From contig JAEXOU010000007.1 of NCBI GenBank assembly GCA_023439125.1, positions 133,322-197,321 on the forward strand: 64,000 bases of DNA. The letters are read 5' to 3'. The notes beneath the pieces are model-generated. The model was given only the letters and a program-made list of their open reading frames with translations. It was not told where the DNA came from and made no database searches. Position numbers and translations under genes: made by a program. This DNA is from Bacillota bacterium (lineage in GTDB: Bacteria; Bacillota; Clostridia; Lachnospirales; Lachnospiraceae). Below, piece after piece: positions 9,130 through 17,235 of the stretch (position 1 is the first letter of the stretch; each line of letters begins with the position of its first letter).

Positions 9130-9564
9130 TTATGAATTCGTCTCGATTCGGTCAAGTGCTTCTTTTACTAAATATAAGATTCGATCCAGCTCCTCTTTTA
9201 GATATAAATATCCAATTAAAGCCTCAAAACCAGTTGCAGTTCGATAATCCGTTACTGAAGCATTTTTCGCCGTCGTAAATGACTTTGCATTCCGGCCACG
9301 TTTAAATACTGCCACTTCCTCTTCACTGAGTAAATCCATAATGGCATGTACCATATCTTTTTGAGTTACTGCCTTAACTAATTTACTTGCATGTTGATGA
9401 AGACGATTGACTTGAGCATTCCCTTTTTCCACTAACATCGTTCGAATAATCAAATCATAAATACTATCACCGATATAAGCTAATGTTAGTGGAGAATAGG
9501 TACGAATATCTGTGGTTGGAAGTGCAAAGGTTTGACGAACCTTAGCAACTATGCTCTCTTCCAT
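9130..9564 (-). CDS. mrnC: Mini-ribonuclease III
   Basis: A 144-residue RNase III domain with no double-stranded RNA-binding domain, the usual length for MrnC. The motif LAYIGDSIYDLIIRTML (about residues 28-44) carries the catalytic Asp of the RNase III signature, and FEALIGYLYL carries the second acidic position. In Bacillus the enzyme trims the 3' and 5' ends of 23S precursor rRNA together with L3. Its start overlaps the end of cysS by 16 bases, so translation is probably coupled. Confidence 0.9.
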   Translation of the reverse strand: MEESIVAKVRQTFALPTTDIRTYSPLTLAYIGDSIYDLIIRTMLVEKGNAQVNRLHQHASKLVKAVTQKDMVHAIMDLLSEEEVAVFKRGRNAKSFTTAKNASVTDYRTATGFEALIGYLYLKEELDRILYLVKEALDRIETNS

Positions 9565-10961
9565 TTTACACCTTCTCTGGTATCTTCCAGTATAATACCT
9601 TTTTCTAATAGCAGATTACGAACTTCATCTGCTCTAGCGAAATCTTTATTTTTTCTAGCATTCTGTCGTTCTTGAATCAATTGTTCAATATCTTCGTCTA
9701 GAATTTCCTCTTTTTTCGCAGTTTCTAGACCAAGTATATCACACAAAGTAGTAATGTTGCAAAGCACATTTTCGATAAATTCTGCACTGCTATCAACTGT
9801 TACATTCGTATTCGCTAATTTCACCATTTCAAAAATAGCAGTAACAGCATCTGCTGTATTAAAATCATCATCCATTACTTCTTCAAAACGTTTCTTTTGT
9901 TCCTCGAATAAACCTAGGATGTCTTTTTCAGCATCGGTTAATTTTGAAGTAGTATCCTTCTTTTCTTCCTTCACCTTTTGCTTGAATTTCAAGGATTCTA
10001 CTGCAGTTTGAATACGTTCAAAACCATTCTTGCAGGAATCAATAATTTCACGGCTAAAGTTAATTGGGCTTCTATAATGTACACTTAATAAGAAGAAACG
10101 TAATACTGCTGCGTCATATTCTTCTGTGATTTCACGTACTGTAAAGAAGTTCCCTTCTGATTTTGACATCTTCTTATTATCGACATTCAAAAATCCGTTG
10201 TGCATCCAGTACTTTGCGAAATATTTTCCAGTGCAGCATTCTGTCTGTGCAATTTCATTCTCGTGATGAGGGAATATTAAGTCTTCACCACCTGCATGAA
10301 TATCAATCTGTTCTCCAAGATATTTCTTACTCATAACAGAACATTCGATATGCCAGCCAGGTCTTCCTTCGGACCAAGGCGATGTCCAGTATGGTTCTCC
10401 TTCTTTTTTTGGTTTCCACAATACGAAATCTAATGGATCTTCTTTTTCATCCGCCACTGCGATACGAGCACCCGACTCTAACTCATCGATATTTTTTTTA
10501 CTTAGTTTACCATACTCTGGATAACTTCTCGTTCTAAAATAAACAGTTCCATTTTTCTCATATGCATGACCTTTATCAATTAAATCCTGAATCATCGCGA
10601 TCATACCGTCAATCTCTTCGGTTGCTTTCGGGCGTGTTGTAACAGGTTTCACGTTGAGAGCCTTCGTATCTTTTTCGAATTCTGCAATATAGCGTTGTGA
10701 AATCTCCTGTGCTGTTACCCCTTCTTCAATCGCCTTTTTGATAATCTTATCATCAACATCCGTAAAGTTGGATACAAAATTCACATCATACCCTTTATAC
10801 TCTAAGTATTTTCGAACGGTATCAAATACTACTAATGGTCTCGCATTTCCAATATGGATAAAGTTATAAACGGTAGGACCACAAACATACATACTTACTT
10901 TACCGTCTTCAATTGGTACAAATTCTTCTTTTGTTTTTGTCATCGTATTATAAATTTTCAT
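9549..10961 (-). CDS. cysS: Cysteinyl-tRNA synthetase
   Basis: A class I synthetase of 470 residues from the start at 10961, which has GGAGAG seven bases upstream; a start five codons earlier is possible. It has the HIGH-like HIGNARPLV (about residues 31-39), the zinc ligands in CGPTVYN, WHIECS and HHENEIAQTEC, and the KMSKS loop (NKKMSKSEGNFF, about residue 265). The anticodon-recognising DALR domain follows. The enzyme charges tRNA-Cys. It is placed directly after cysE in the conserved order and probably shares the T-box-controlled transcript beginning near 12096, which links its expression to uncharged tRNA-Cys. Confidence 0.95.
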   Translation of the reverse strand: MKIYNTMTKTKEEFVPIEDGKVSMYVCGPTVYNFIHIGNARPLVVFDTVRKYLEYKGYDVNFVSNFTDVDDKIIKKAIEEGVTAQEISQRYIAEFEKDTKALNVKPVTTRPKATEEIDGMIAMIQDLIDKGHAYEKNGTVYFRTRSYPEYGKLSKKNIDELESGARIAVADEKEDPLDFVLWKPKKEGEPYWTSPWSEGRPGWHIECSVMSKKYLGEQIDIHAGGEDLIFPHHENEIAQTECCTGKYFAKYWMHNGFLNVDNKKMSKSEGNFFTVREITEEYDAAVLRFFLLSVHYRSPINFSREIIDSCKNGFERIQTAVESLKFKQKVKEEKKDTTSKLTDAEKDILGLFEEQKKRFEEVMDDDFNTADAVTAIFEMVKLANTNVTVDSSAEFIENVLCNITTLCDILGLETAKKEEILDEDIEQLIQERQNARKNKDFARADEVRNLLLEKGIILEDTREGVKWKRA

Positions 10962-11018
10962 CTTAGTTCTCTCCATTCATAATTTTTTTATCTTTCATGA
11001 TTGAGTAAATTAATTTTT

Positions 11019-11684
11019 CTAGTTCTTATCCAATTTTGCAAGTACTTTTTTAATCTCTTCAACTTCTTGCCTTAATAACTTATTTTCCTTCTGTAAGCAT
11101 TCCAAATCACACTTAACTGGATCTGGTAGATGCACTTGGTCTAACTCTTCTCTAGGTACCTTGACATTATCTCGTTTCACAACTCGACCTGGAACACCTA
11201 CAACCGTTGAATTCGGAGGTATCTCGGATAGCACAACGGAACCGGCCCCTATCTTTGAATTCTCTCCAACAGTAAAGGAACCTAATACTTTAGCACCAGC
11301 ACTAATCATAACATTATCACCAATCGTTGGATGACGCTTTCCCTTTTCTTTACCTGTTCCACCTAATGTCACCCCTTGATATAAGGTTACATTATCTCCG
11401 ATAATTGCTGTCTCCCCAATGACAACTCCATGACCATGGTCGATAAACAATCCCTTACCAATGGTTGCTCCTGGATGAATCTCAATTCCTGTTTTTCTTG
11501 CAGTTCTTTGGGAAAACCATCTTGCTAACAAGTAGTGTCCATTCTTATATAATTTATGCGATATTCTGTGTCTTATCAATGCTTTAAAACTCGGATACAG
11601 AAACACTTCCAAATTGGATTTTATAGCAGGATCTCGTTCTTTGATGATCTTCATCTCTTCCTTTACGAAACTGAAAAATCCCAT
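11019..11684 (-). CDS. cysE: Serine O-acetyltransferase
   Basis: A 221-residue protein with an N-terminal helical domain (residues about 1-60) and a left-handed parallel beta helix of hexapeptide repeats (about 60-180). Typical segments are ARKTGIEIHPGATIGKGLFI, DHGHGVVIGETAIIG, TLGGTGKEKGKRHP and IGAGSVVLSEIPPNSTVVGVPGR. CysE makes O-acetylserine from serine and acetyl-CoA for cysteine synthesis. The extra C-terminal tail (about 190-221) ends in a coiled, charged helix, which may replace the CysK-binding tail. It lies 170 bp after the T-box terminator and 58 bp before cysS. Confidence 0.92.
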   Translation of the reverse strand: MGFFSFVKEEMKIIKERDPAIKSNLEVFLYPSFKALIRHRISHKLYKNGHYLLARWFSQRTARKTGIEIHPGATIGKGLFIDHGHGVVIGETAIIGDNVTLYQGVTLGGTGKEKGKRHPTIGDNVMISAGAKVLGSFTVGENSKIGAGSVVLSEIPPNSTVVGVPGRVVKRDNVKVPREELDQVHLPDPVKCDLECLQKENKLLRQEVEEIKKVLAKLDKN

Positions 11685-11774
11685 ACTTATCTCTCCTATC
11701 TAATATCTTCATAACCTTTTGTTATGTAAACCCCCACAGCCCTTATGTACCGCTACGAACTTCATTCAAGCGAG

Positions 11775-11818
11775 AGCGTGTTGTGGATGAATTATGTTTG
11801 TCATCCCATGCTCATAAC
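11775..11818. repeat. 44-bp dispersed repeat, copy A
   Basis: This stretch matches 47108-47151 at 42 of 44 positions in the same orientation. It is partly palindromic: AGCGTG and CATGCT bound an inner GGATGA/TCATCC stem with a ten-base loop. It lies in the cysE leader between the T-box terminator and the cysE start. Identity beyond this core falls away quickly on both sides. Confidence 0.75.
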
Positions 11819-11853
11819 CTCTCTGTGTGCTAAAAGACGCTGAATTGCAATGT

Positions 11854-12100
11854 AAAAAAAACTTCGTCTCTTATACAAGAGACGAAGTTACTCGCGGTTC
11901 CACTCTAATTCTACAGCATGTGCTGTAATCTCAAACAAATAACGGCTGTTACCGAGCATAGCTACTACTTTCACCATACCAGCTCCCGGAGGCACTTCAT
12001 AAAATCTATATCAAGAATGCTTTCAGCCGGTGACATTCCCTCTCTGTGATCTTCAACTTTACTACTCTTTCCGTTCATAGCTTTTCACTCTATTTATCAA
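11854..12100 (-). promoter_or_regulatory. T-box leader, probably cysteine-specific, upstream of cysE-cysS
   Basis: The minus strand shows the T-box sequence TGGAACCGCG (11893-11902), a stem I with an AGAGAGGGAATG segment, and a terminator stem ACTTCGTCTCTT/AAGAGACGAAGT followed by eight T (11854-11889). In the specifier region AAGTGCCTCCGGGAGCTG, counting back from the conserved GAGC places TGC as the specifier, a cysteine codon. This agrees with the genes downstream, cysE and cysS. Uncharged tRNA-Cys would pair with the leader and prevent termination. Confidence 0.9.
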
Positions 12101-12102
12101 CC

Positions 12103-12131
12103 ATTCTATGCAACTTTTCATAATTTGTCAA
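12103..12131 (-). promoter_or_regulatory. Promoter of the cysE-cysS operon
   Basis: TTGACA (12126-12131) and TAGAAT (12103-12108) on the minus strand are 17 bases apart, a near-consensus sigma-A promoter. The transcript would begin near 12096, at the 5' end of the T-box, a few bases after the end of ispF. Confidence 0.8.
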
Positions 12132-12136
12132 TCTAT

Positions 12137-12715
12137 TTATTTCTGTTTGCAACAACCAGAACAGTTTTCACATCCTGAACTTACCTGTGCATTAGGATCA
12201 TAAGAATAAACAACTCCATCCGTGCCATTGTAAGCAAAATTATCAACGGAATTCAGTAAACAAATCGCTTGCGAAGAAATACCTTCTCCAGTCCCCGTAA
12301 ATCCTAGCCCCTCTTCTGTCGTTGCCTTAATATTGATTTGATTTTCTTCCACTTGCAATGCAGCGGCAATGTTTTTTACCATCTGCGGGATAAATGAAGC
12401 TAGCTTTGGTCGTTGTGCAATCACTGTTGCATCAATGTTGCCAATCACGTAATTTTCTTGATCAACTAATCTCTTAACATGTTTTAGTAATTCAATGCTA
12501 GAAATCCCCTTATATAAATCATCGGTATCTGGAAAATGACGACCGATATCTCCCAAGGCTGCAGCACCGAGCAACGCATCCATAATTGCATGTAGTAATA
12601 CATCTGCATCTGAATGGCCGAGCAAACCTTTTTCATATGGGATACAAACTCCGCCAAGTATTAAATCTCTGCCTTCCACTAATTTATGAACATCATAACC
12701 CATTCCTACTCTCAT
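12137..12715 (-). CDS. ispF: 2-C-methyl-D-erythritol 2,4-cyclodiphosphate synthase with cysteine-rich tail
   Basis: The first 155 residues are a normal IspF: GMGYDVHKL with the zinc ligands Asp8 and His10, GHSDADVLLHAIMDALLGAA with the third zinc ligand His, DIGRHFPDTD, and KATTEEGLGFTGTGEGI. The enzyme makes the cyclic diphosphate intermediate of the non-mevalonate isoprenoid pathway. At 192 residues it is about 35 longer than usual. The extension contains a linker (NGTDGVVYSYDPNAQ) and ends with CENCSGCCKQK, four cysteines in eight residues, which could bind metal or form disulfides. The gene lies just upstream of the cysE promoter and probably follows the 450-residue gene in one transcript (19-base gap). 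Confidence 0.92.
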   Translation of the reverse strand: MRVGMGYDVHKLVEGRDLILGGVCIPYEKGLLGHSDADVLLHAIMDALLGAAALGDIGRHFPDTDDLYKGISSIELLKHVKRLVDQENYVIGNIDATVIAQRPKLASFIPQMVKNIAAALQVEENQINIKATTEEGLGFTGTGEGISSQAICLLNSVDNFAYNGTDGVVYSYDPNAQVSSGCENCSGCCKQK

Positions 12716-12734
12716 CTTCTTCTCCTATCTGTAA

Positions 12735-14087
12735 TCAATGATCTTCCTCTGATTCTATAAGTACAAGTTCCCACTCTTTTAATAAACTTTCATCCTTGCT
12801 TATCGCTAAGTTCGCTTTCGCTTGTCCAAGTAACAGTTCATATTCACTTGGAAGTAACAAGCGAAATACCTGCTCATATTCCTCTCCAGCAAAACATTCT
12901 GATAAAACTACTTTTAAATCATTCAAGCAGTGAATTTCTTTTTTTACCTTCTGTAATTTATCTTTAAGATAACGCATTTGATTCAGTTCGTCAATTACTT
13001 CACTTAACTTCTCTTTTGAAAGCTTATTGCCCTCAAAATAGATTTTTTCTTCCTTCTCCTGTTCATAAATAGATAGGAATAGGAACGTTAGATTCTTTTT
13101 TTTAATCCCTTTTAATAATCGTTGTGAAATTTCTTTTACTTTTTGACTCGTATATGTTATCATATCCTGGTTTGTAAGACCTAATTTAGATAACATTGGA
13201 GCAACTTGCTCTTCACATAGAATTTGAAAACGTGCAATACTCATTCCTTCTAGTTTGGATAATAACTCTTTACGATCTTCTTCCGATATATGAAGAGAAG
13301 TGATATCCCGATTTAGTAAGCTTAAACCAAGAACATTCTGTAGTACAAGTTCATATAAATTAACATCATCATCCTTTGTGTCTTTATGATAACCGTGAAT
13401 TAAACAATTTACTAAAGTTTCATCAAATTTTATGACAAACTCATTTTCTAACAATAAGTGATATAAGTACTCATAAACATACTCGATTCCACTGAGTCCT
13501 TCGATATTGAAAGCGAGTGGATATCGTACAGCAACTGGCATTAGTTGTGCACCAAAACGTGGATCATACTTTTCAAAAAAGTCCGGAATTTCATTCATGA
13601 TTGTCTTCTGATAAGTATTATTATCCACATTTACCATTGTTTTCTGTACTTTTATCCACAATTCTTTGCTTTTTTGTACACACCCCTTAACTGCAACAAC
13701 GCCCTTCTCATAAATATCGGAAACATGCTCTTTTCGATCAGAACTAGGTTTCTTAATATGCATCAATCCATAAGGTTCCCCATTCTCTAACCCCTTATAG
13801 TAGCTGTTCATACAGTATTCTATTGAAAAAAGTAATTGCTGTGCTGTCTCAATCGATTCTGATTTAGCGACTCCACTCGAATAAGACTGAATCAACTTTT
13901 CTAGTAATTTATACAACTCTCTTTGTTCTCTGACATTCATAGATTGCACACCTGACAATACCCCCAACTTATATCTTTGAATTATTTGATTATACGAGAA
14001 ACTTTTATAAAGAACAAGACTTGTAATTATTTTCCTTCTGTGATAGTATGTGAGATATTTTTCTTGGAGAAGCACACTTTTGTTCAT
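12735..14087 (-). CDS. Uncharacterised helical protein (possibly DUF6179)
   Basis: A 450-residue, largely alpha-helical soluble protein with no signal peptide. Recognisable stretches are LLFSIEYCMNSYYKGLENG (about residue 85), MPVAVRYPLAFNIEGLSGIEYVYEYL (about 190-215) and a charged C-terminal half rich in Glu, Lys and Leu that could form coiled coils. It recalls a Lachnospiraceae family that I believe is DUF6179, of unknown function. No enzyme motif is seen. Its end is 19 bases before ispF, so it may be co-transcribed, but no shared function is evident. Confidence 0.5.
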   Translation of the reverse strand: MNKSVLLQEKYLTYYHRRKIITSLVLYKSFSYNQIIQRYKLGVLSGVQSMNVREQRELYKLLEKLIQSYSSGVAKSESIETAQQLLFSIEYCMNSYYKGLENGEPYGLMHIKKPSSDRKEHVSDIYEKGVVAVKGCVQKSKELWIKVQKTMVNVDNNTYQKTIMNEIPDFFEKYDPRFGAQLMPVAVRYPLAFNIEGLSGIEYVYEYLYHLLLENEFVIKFDETLVNCLIHGYHKDTKDDDVNLYELVLQNVLGLSLLNRDITSLHISEEDRKELLSKLEGMSIARFQILCEEQVAPMLSKLGLTNQDMITYTSQKVKEISQRLLKGIKKKNLTFLFLSIYEQEKEEKIYFEGNKLSKEKLSEVIDELNQMRYLKDKLQKVKKEIHCLNDLKVVLSECFAGEEYEQVFRLLLPSEYELLLGQAKANLAISKDESLLKEWELVLIESEEDH

Positions 14088-14200
14088 ACTAAACTTTTCT
14101 CATAGCTTACCATACGACAATACACTTACTTTTTATACTTACCTGCTTTCGATTTATCAGTTATAATTACATAAAGTATTAGTTTTTATTATAAATAGAC

Positions 14201-14292
14201 TTGTTTTTATTCCTTTCAGCATCTGTTATAATTAGTAAATGAACTTATCTCATTCCAACTCATAAAGTAATTATGGGTTAGGTGACGATAAG
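14201..14292 (+). promoter_or_regulatory. Extended -10 promoter and structured leader of the PurF-like gene
   Basis: TATAAT at 14227-14232 is preceded by TGT, an extended -10 promoter; TTGTTT at 14201-14206 is a loosely spaced -35 candidate (20 bases). Transcription would start near 14239. Immediately after it is a two-part stem: CTTATC (14244-14249) pairs with GATAAG (14287-14292), and inside it AACTCATAA pairs with TTATGGGTT around a five-base loop, leaving symmetrical seven-base internal loops. It is not followed by a T run. The arrangement is described again under findings. Confidence 0.55.
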
Positions 14293-14315
14293 AATATTGT
14301 TTATGGAGGGTTATT

Positions 14316-15719
14316 ATGGGTGGTTTTTTTGGAGTAGCATCAAAGACAGACTGTGTTTTTGATTTATTCTTTGGAACAGATTATCATTCCCATCTTGGAA
14401 CAAGACGAGGTGGTATGGCGGTATACGGCAAGGATGGATTTGATCGTTCCATCCATAACATAGAAAATGCACCTTTTCGTACAAAATTCGAAAAAGATGT
14501 GAATGAAATGGAAGGCAATCTTGGGATTGGTTGTATCTCAGATTTTGAACCACAGCCTTTGATTGTTCGTTCCCATCATGGTACTTATGCAATTACAACT
14601 GTAGGTAAAATCAATAATATAGAAGAAATCGTATCCATGATATTTAAATCTGGAAATCCACACTTTCTAGAGATGAGCGGTGGTGATATTAATCCAACCG
14701 AACTTGTTGCCTCAATCATTAACCAAAAAGCTCATTTTGTGGAAGGTATTCAATACGCGCAAGAGATAATCAAGGGCTCAATGACAATCTTAATTATGAC
14801 ACAAAAAGGACTCTACGTAGCTCGTGATAAAATGGGAAGAACCCCTGTTTCCATTGGGCAAAAGGAAGATGCCTTTTGTGCATCCTTTGAGAGTTTTGCT
14901 TACCTTAATCTTGGATATACGGAATATAAAGAATTAGGACCAGGGGAAATTGTCGCAATCACACCAGAAGGAGTACAAGTTCTCGCAAAACCAGGAGACA
15001 ATATGAAAATCTGTACTTTCCTTTGGGTTTATTATGGATATCCTTCTTCTTCCTACGAAGGGGTAAGTGTTGAAAGGATGCGATATAATTGTGGTGATTT
15101 ACTAGCTCAAAGGGATAATGTGAGACCAGATATTGTTGCTGGTGTACCAGATTCCGGTACTGCTCATGCAATTGGATATGCGAACCGCTCTGGTATTCCA
15201 TTTTCTCGTCCATTCATCAAGTATACGCCGACATGGCCTCGCTCCTTTATGCCAACGATGCAAAGTAAGCGTGATCTAATTGCAAAGATGAAGTTAATTC
15301 CGGTTCATGACCTAATCAAAGATAAGAGTCTATTACTGATTGATGACTCAATTGTACGTGGGACTCAGTTGCGTGAAACAACCGAATTTCTTTATCAGAG
15401 TGGTGCAAAAGAAGTACATATTCGTCCAGCTTGCCCACCACTACTCTATGGTTGCAAATACTTAAATTTCTCCCGTTCAACCTCAGAGATGGACTTAATC
15501 ACTCGTCGTGTAATCTCAAAAGCAGAAGGTCCGAATGCTGAAAAAGCTCTACCGGAATATTCGAATCCAGAATCGGATAAATATAAATTTATGTTAGATG
15601 CGATTAAGAAACAATTGAATTTTACTACATTACGCTATCACCGACTAGATGATATGATTCAAGCCGTTGGGATCTCCCCTTGTAAATTATGTACTTATTG
15701 CTGGAACGGAAAAGAATAG
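14316..15719 (+). CDS. Amidophosphoribosyltransferase-like protein with degenerate glutaminase domain
   Basis: A 467-residue PurF homologue. The phosphoribosyltransferase domain is intact: SLLLIDDSIVRGTQLRETTE (about residues 340-360) is the PRPP-binding loop, and cysteines at CPPLLYGCKY and KLCTYCWNGKE match the iron-sulfur ligands of Bacillus-type PurF. The N-terminal Ntn glutaminase domain lacks its nucleophile: the protein starts MGGFFG where PurF has Cys at position 2 (CGIFG). The HRGQEGAG motif is TRRGGMAV, and the RYST and HNGNL motifs are not recognisable. The start is secure because GGAGGG precedes it and no Cys-initiated alternative exists. It may use free ammonia, depend on another subunit, or have another role. 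A functional purF may lie elsewhere. Confidence 0.82.
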   Translation: MGGFFGVASKTDCVFDLFFGTDYHSHLGTRRGGMAVYGKDGFDRSIHNIENAPFRTKFEKDVNEMEGNLGIGCISDFEPQPLIVRSHHGTYAITTVGKINNIEEIVSMIFKSGNPHFLEMSGGDINPTELVASIINQKAHFVEGIQYAQEIIKGSMTILIMTQKGLYVARDKMGRTPVSIGQKEDAFCASFESFAYLNLGYTEYKELGPGEIVAITPEGVQVLAKPGDNMKICTFLWVYYGYPSSSYEGVSVERMRYNCGDLLAQRDNVRPDIVAGVPDSGTAHAIGYANRSGIPFSRPFIKYTPTWPRSFMPTMQSKRDLIAKMKLIPVHDLIKDKSLLLIDDSIVRGTQLRETTEFLYQSGAKEVHIRPACPPLLYGCKYLNFSRSTSEMDLITRRVISKAEGPNAEKALPEYSNPESDKYKFMLDAIKKQLNFTTLRYHRLDDMIQAVGISPCKLCTYCWNGKE

Positions 15720-15729
15720 TGTTTTAGTT

Positions 15730-15790
15730 TCAAAAGGAATGAGCTTTATCGCATAGTTCTTCAGGGTGCGATAAAGCTCATTCCTTTTGA
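15730..15790. terminator. Bidirectional terminator hairpin
   Basis: An almost perfect inverted repeat of about 24 bases per arm (CAAAAGGAATGAGCTTTATC to its complement) lies between the convergent PurF-like gene and the small gene at 15792-15950. It has CTTTTG/CAAAAG ends rather than a long T run, so termination efficiency is uncertain. Confidence 0.65.
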
Positions 15791-15791
15791 A

Positions 15792-15950
15792 TCAATTTTG
15801 TGGAAGTAGTTGCTCCACTTCCTCCTTTGTAAACTTTAAAACAAAATCACAATGCATACAATATGCATCCATTGTTCCATCTTGTTTCTTCTCTATCTTA
15901 ATTTCATTTTCACATTTCAAGCATTTATCTGGTAGATACACAAACTTCAT
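15792..15950 (-). CDS. 52-residue zinc-ribbon-like protein
   Basis: A short gene read by eye: ATG at 15950, stop at 15792. AAGGAGG lies five bases before the start, a strong ribosome site. The protein begins MKFVYLPDKCLKCENEIKIE and has two CxxC pairs (C10-x2-C13 and C31-x2-C34), spaced as in a small zinc ribbon, then a helical tail KFTKEEVEQLLP. It is probably cytosolic. No function can be assigned; such proteins often bind nucleic acid or a protein partner. It converges on the PurF-like gene and shares the hairpin between them. Confidence 0.75.
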   Translation of the reverse strand: MKFVYLPDKCLKCENEIKIEKKQDGTMDAYCMHCDFVLKFTKEEVEQLLPQN

Positions 15951-16116
15951 AACTGAACCTCCTTAAGGGGTCCCCGGGAACTTTTACTTCACGGGTTCGT
16001 CATTCACTTCTCCTGTATCATACCGAAAATTTAGAATCGCTTCAATCTGTAATCACATCCACTTCTACATAGTTATTCCAAACGAAATAATAATTTGGTA
16101 AAGCGAAAATTTATTT

Positions 16117-17235
16117 TCATAGTGCTAGGTCAACATGCTGTATCGTAGCTACGTTCCCTGATTCTTTGAGATAAATACCAGTACTTTGAATCTTTCCATT
16201 TGTTTGATTCGTTGTTGCATCATTAAGCGAGAATTCTGTAGAAGTGTGACCGAGGAAAATAGCACCTACGTCTGCTTCCTTTAAGGTAAGAAGCTGGTCC
16301 TCACTCGCTTCGTTCTTTATCCAGACTCGCAATTGGTTATAAACATCGTCATTTTCATCAATCCAATTGTTATGGTCGACATCGTATTCTGCTAAATCCT
16401 TAAATCCATCTCCTGATTTCGTTCCAAATAATTCACTGCCATCATTTACGATACCATCTTGATTCTTATCAAGTGCCAAGAATCCACTTCCTTCTTGTAA
16501 AAAGGATATACTCTCCTTTTCCCCATCGCTATTTAAATCAAAAAGGAATTTTTGATCTGTAACATTCGCAGTATTTGTATTCAAGTTGATGACAAGTGGG
16601 TCTGTTAGAATCTGTACAGTTTCATCTTTTATGTAATTTGTAGACTCCACAAAACTACGAGACATTCCAAGGCTGATACTAAAGTTTATATTCCTTCCAT
16701 CATCCGTCGTTACAGTCCCATTCGAAGTAAATTCCATTACTTCATGCTCTGCAGTAAAAGTGGAATACTCAGTCTGTCTTGTCCACACGTTTCCGGTGTT
16801 ATTCGCAATCGAAATCGGACTTCGCAAATCAAGGGATACTCCCGTCGACTTACTTTCTACGGTACTTGATTCTACTCCGATTGTCTGTTCAAAACTTGCT
16901 TTACCTTCTCGTAATCTCTTTAGCATCTCAAGTATACGTTTTAGTACTTCCAAGTTCCAGTCGTCTTTTGTTTTTAGAGGTTTAGGTGATAATTCTTCCA
17001 TATCCCCTGCTTTTGCTTTTGCTTCTTCCTCTTGTAATTGTCTCAACTTTTCTCGCAAGGTATTCGATAACTGCTTCCCACGATTGGATAATGTGAGTTT
17101 TGCTTCATCTTCTCCCTTGATATTCTCACTCTCTCCTGTGTTGATACGATACAAACGACTAGAGAATGAGGTAATACTCATTTTCTCCTTAGCATGAAAT
17201 GAACTCATGGAGATTGAACTGTTTTTGATAACCAT
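16117..17235 (-). CDS. Protein with EF-hand-like calcium loops
   Basis: A 372-residue protein. The N-terminal 110 residues are low in hydrophobic residues and rich in Lys and Glu (coiled region LRQLQEEEAKAKAG). A middle beta-rich part follows (about 130-235). The C-terminal third has three Asp-rich loops, DLNSDGEKESI, DKNQDGIVNDGSELFG and DVDHNNWIDENDDVY, matching the EF-hand-like calcium pattern DxNxDG found at the C-terminus of some secreted clostridial proteins, followed by LRVWIKNE. There is no signal peptide at the N-terminus, so export would need another route. No catalytic motif is visible. It stands alone, divergent from the acetate transporter gene. Confidence 0.65.
   Translation of the reverse strand: MVIKNSSISMSSFHAKEKMSITSFSSRLYRINTGESENIKGEDEAKLTLSNRGKQLSNTLREKLRQLQEEEAKAKAGDMEELSPKPLKTKDDWNLEVLKRILEMLKRLREGKASFEQTIGVESSTVESKSTGVSLDLRSPISIANNTGNVWTRQTEYSTFTAEHEVMEFTSNGTVTTDDGRNINFSISLGMSRSFVESTNYIKDETVQILTDPLVINLNTNTANVTDQKFLFDLNSDGEKESISFLQEGSGFLALDKNQDGIVNDGSELFGTKSGDGFKDLAEYDVDHNNWIDENDDVYNQLRVWIKNEASEDQLLTLKEADVGAIFLGHTSTEFSLNDATTNQTNGKIQSTGIYLKESGNVATIQHVDLAL

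Noticed and set aside
14244..14292. Purine riboswitch before the PurF-like gene
   Set aside because: The conserved purine riboswitch core bases and its three-way junction are not present.
15959..16010. GC-rich stretch with CCCCGGG near the small zinc-ribbon gene
   Set aside because: No stem with a T run and no recognised motif could be built from it.
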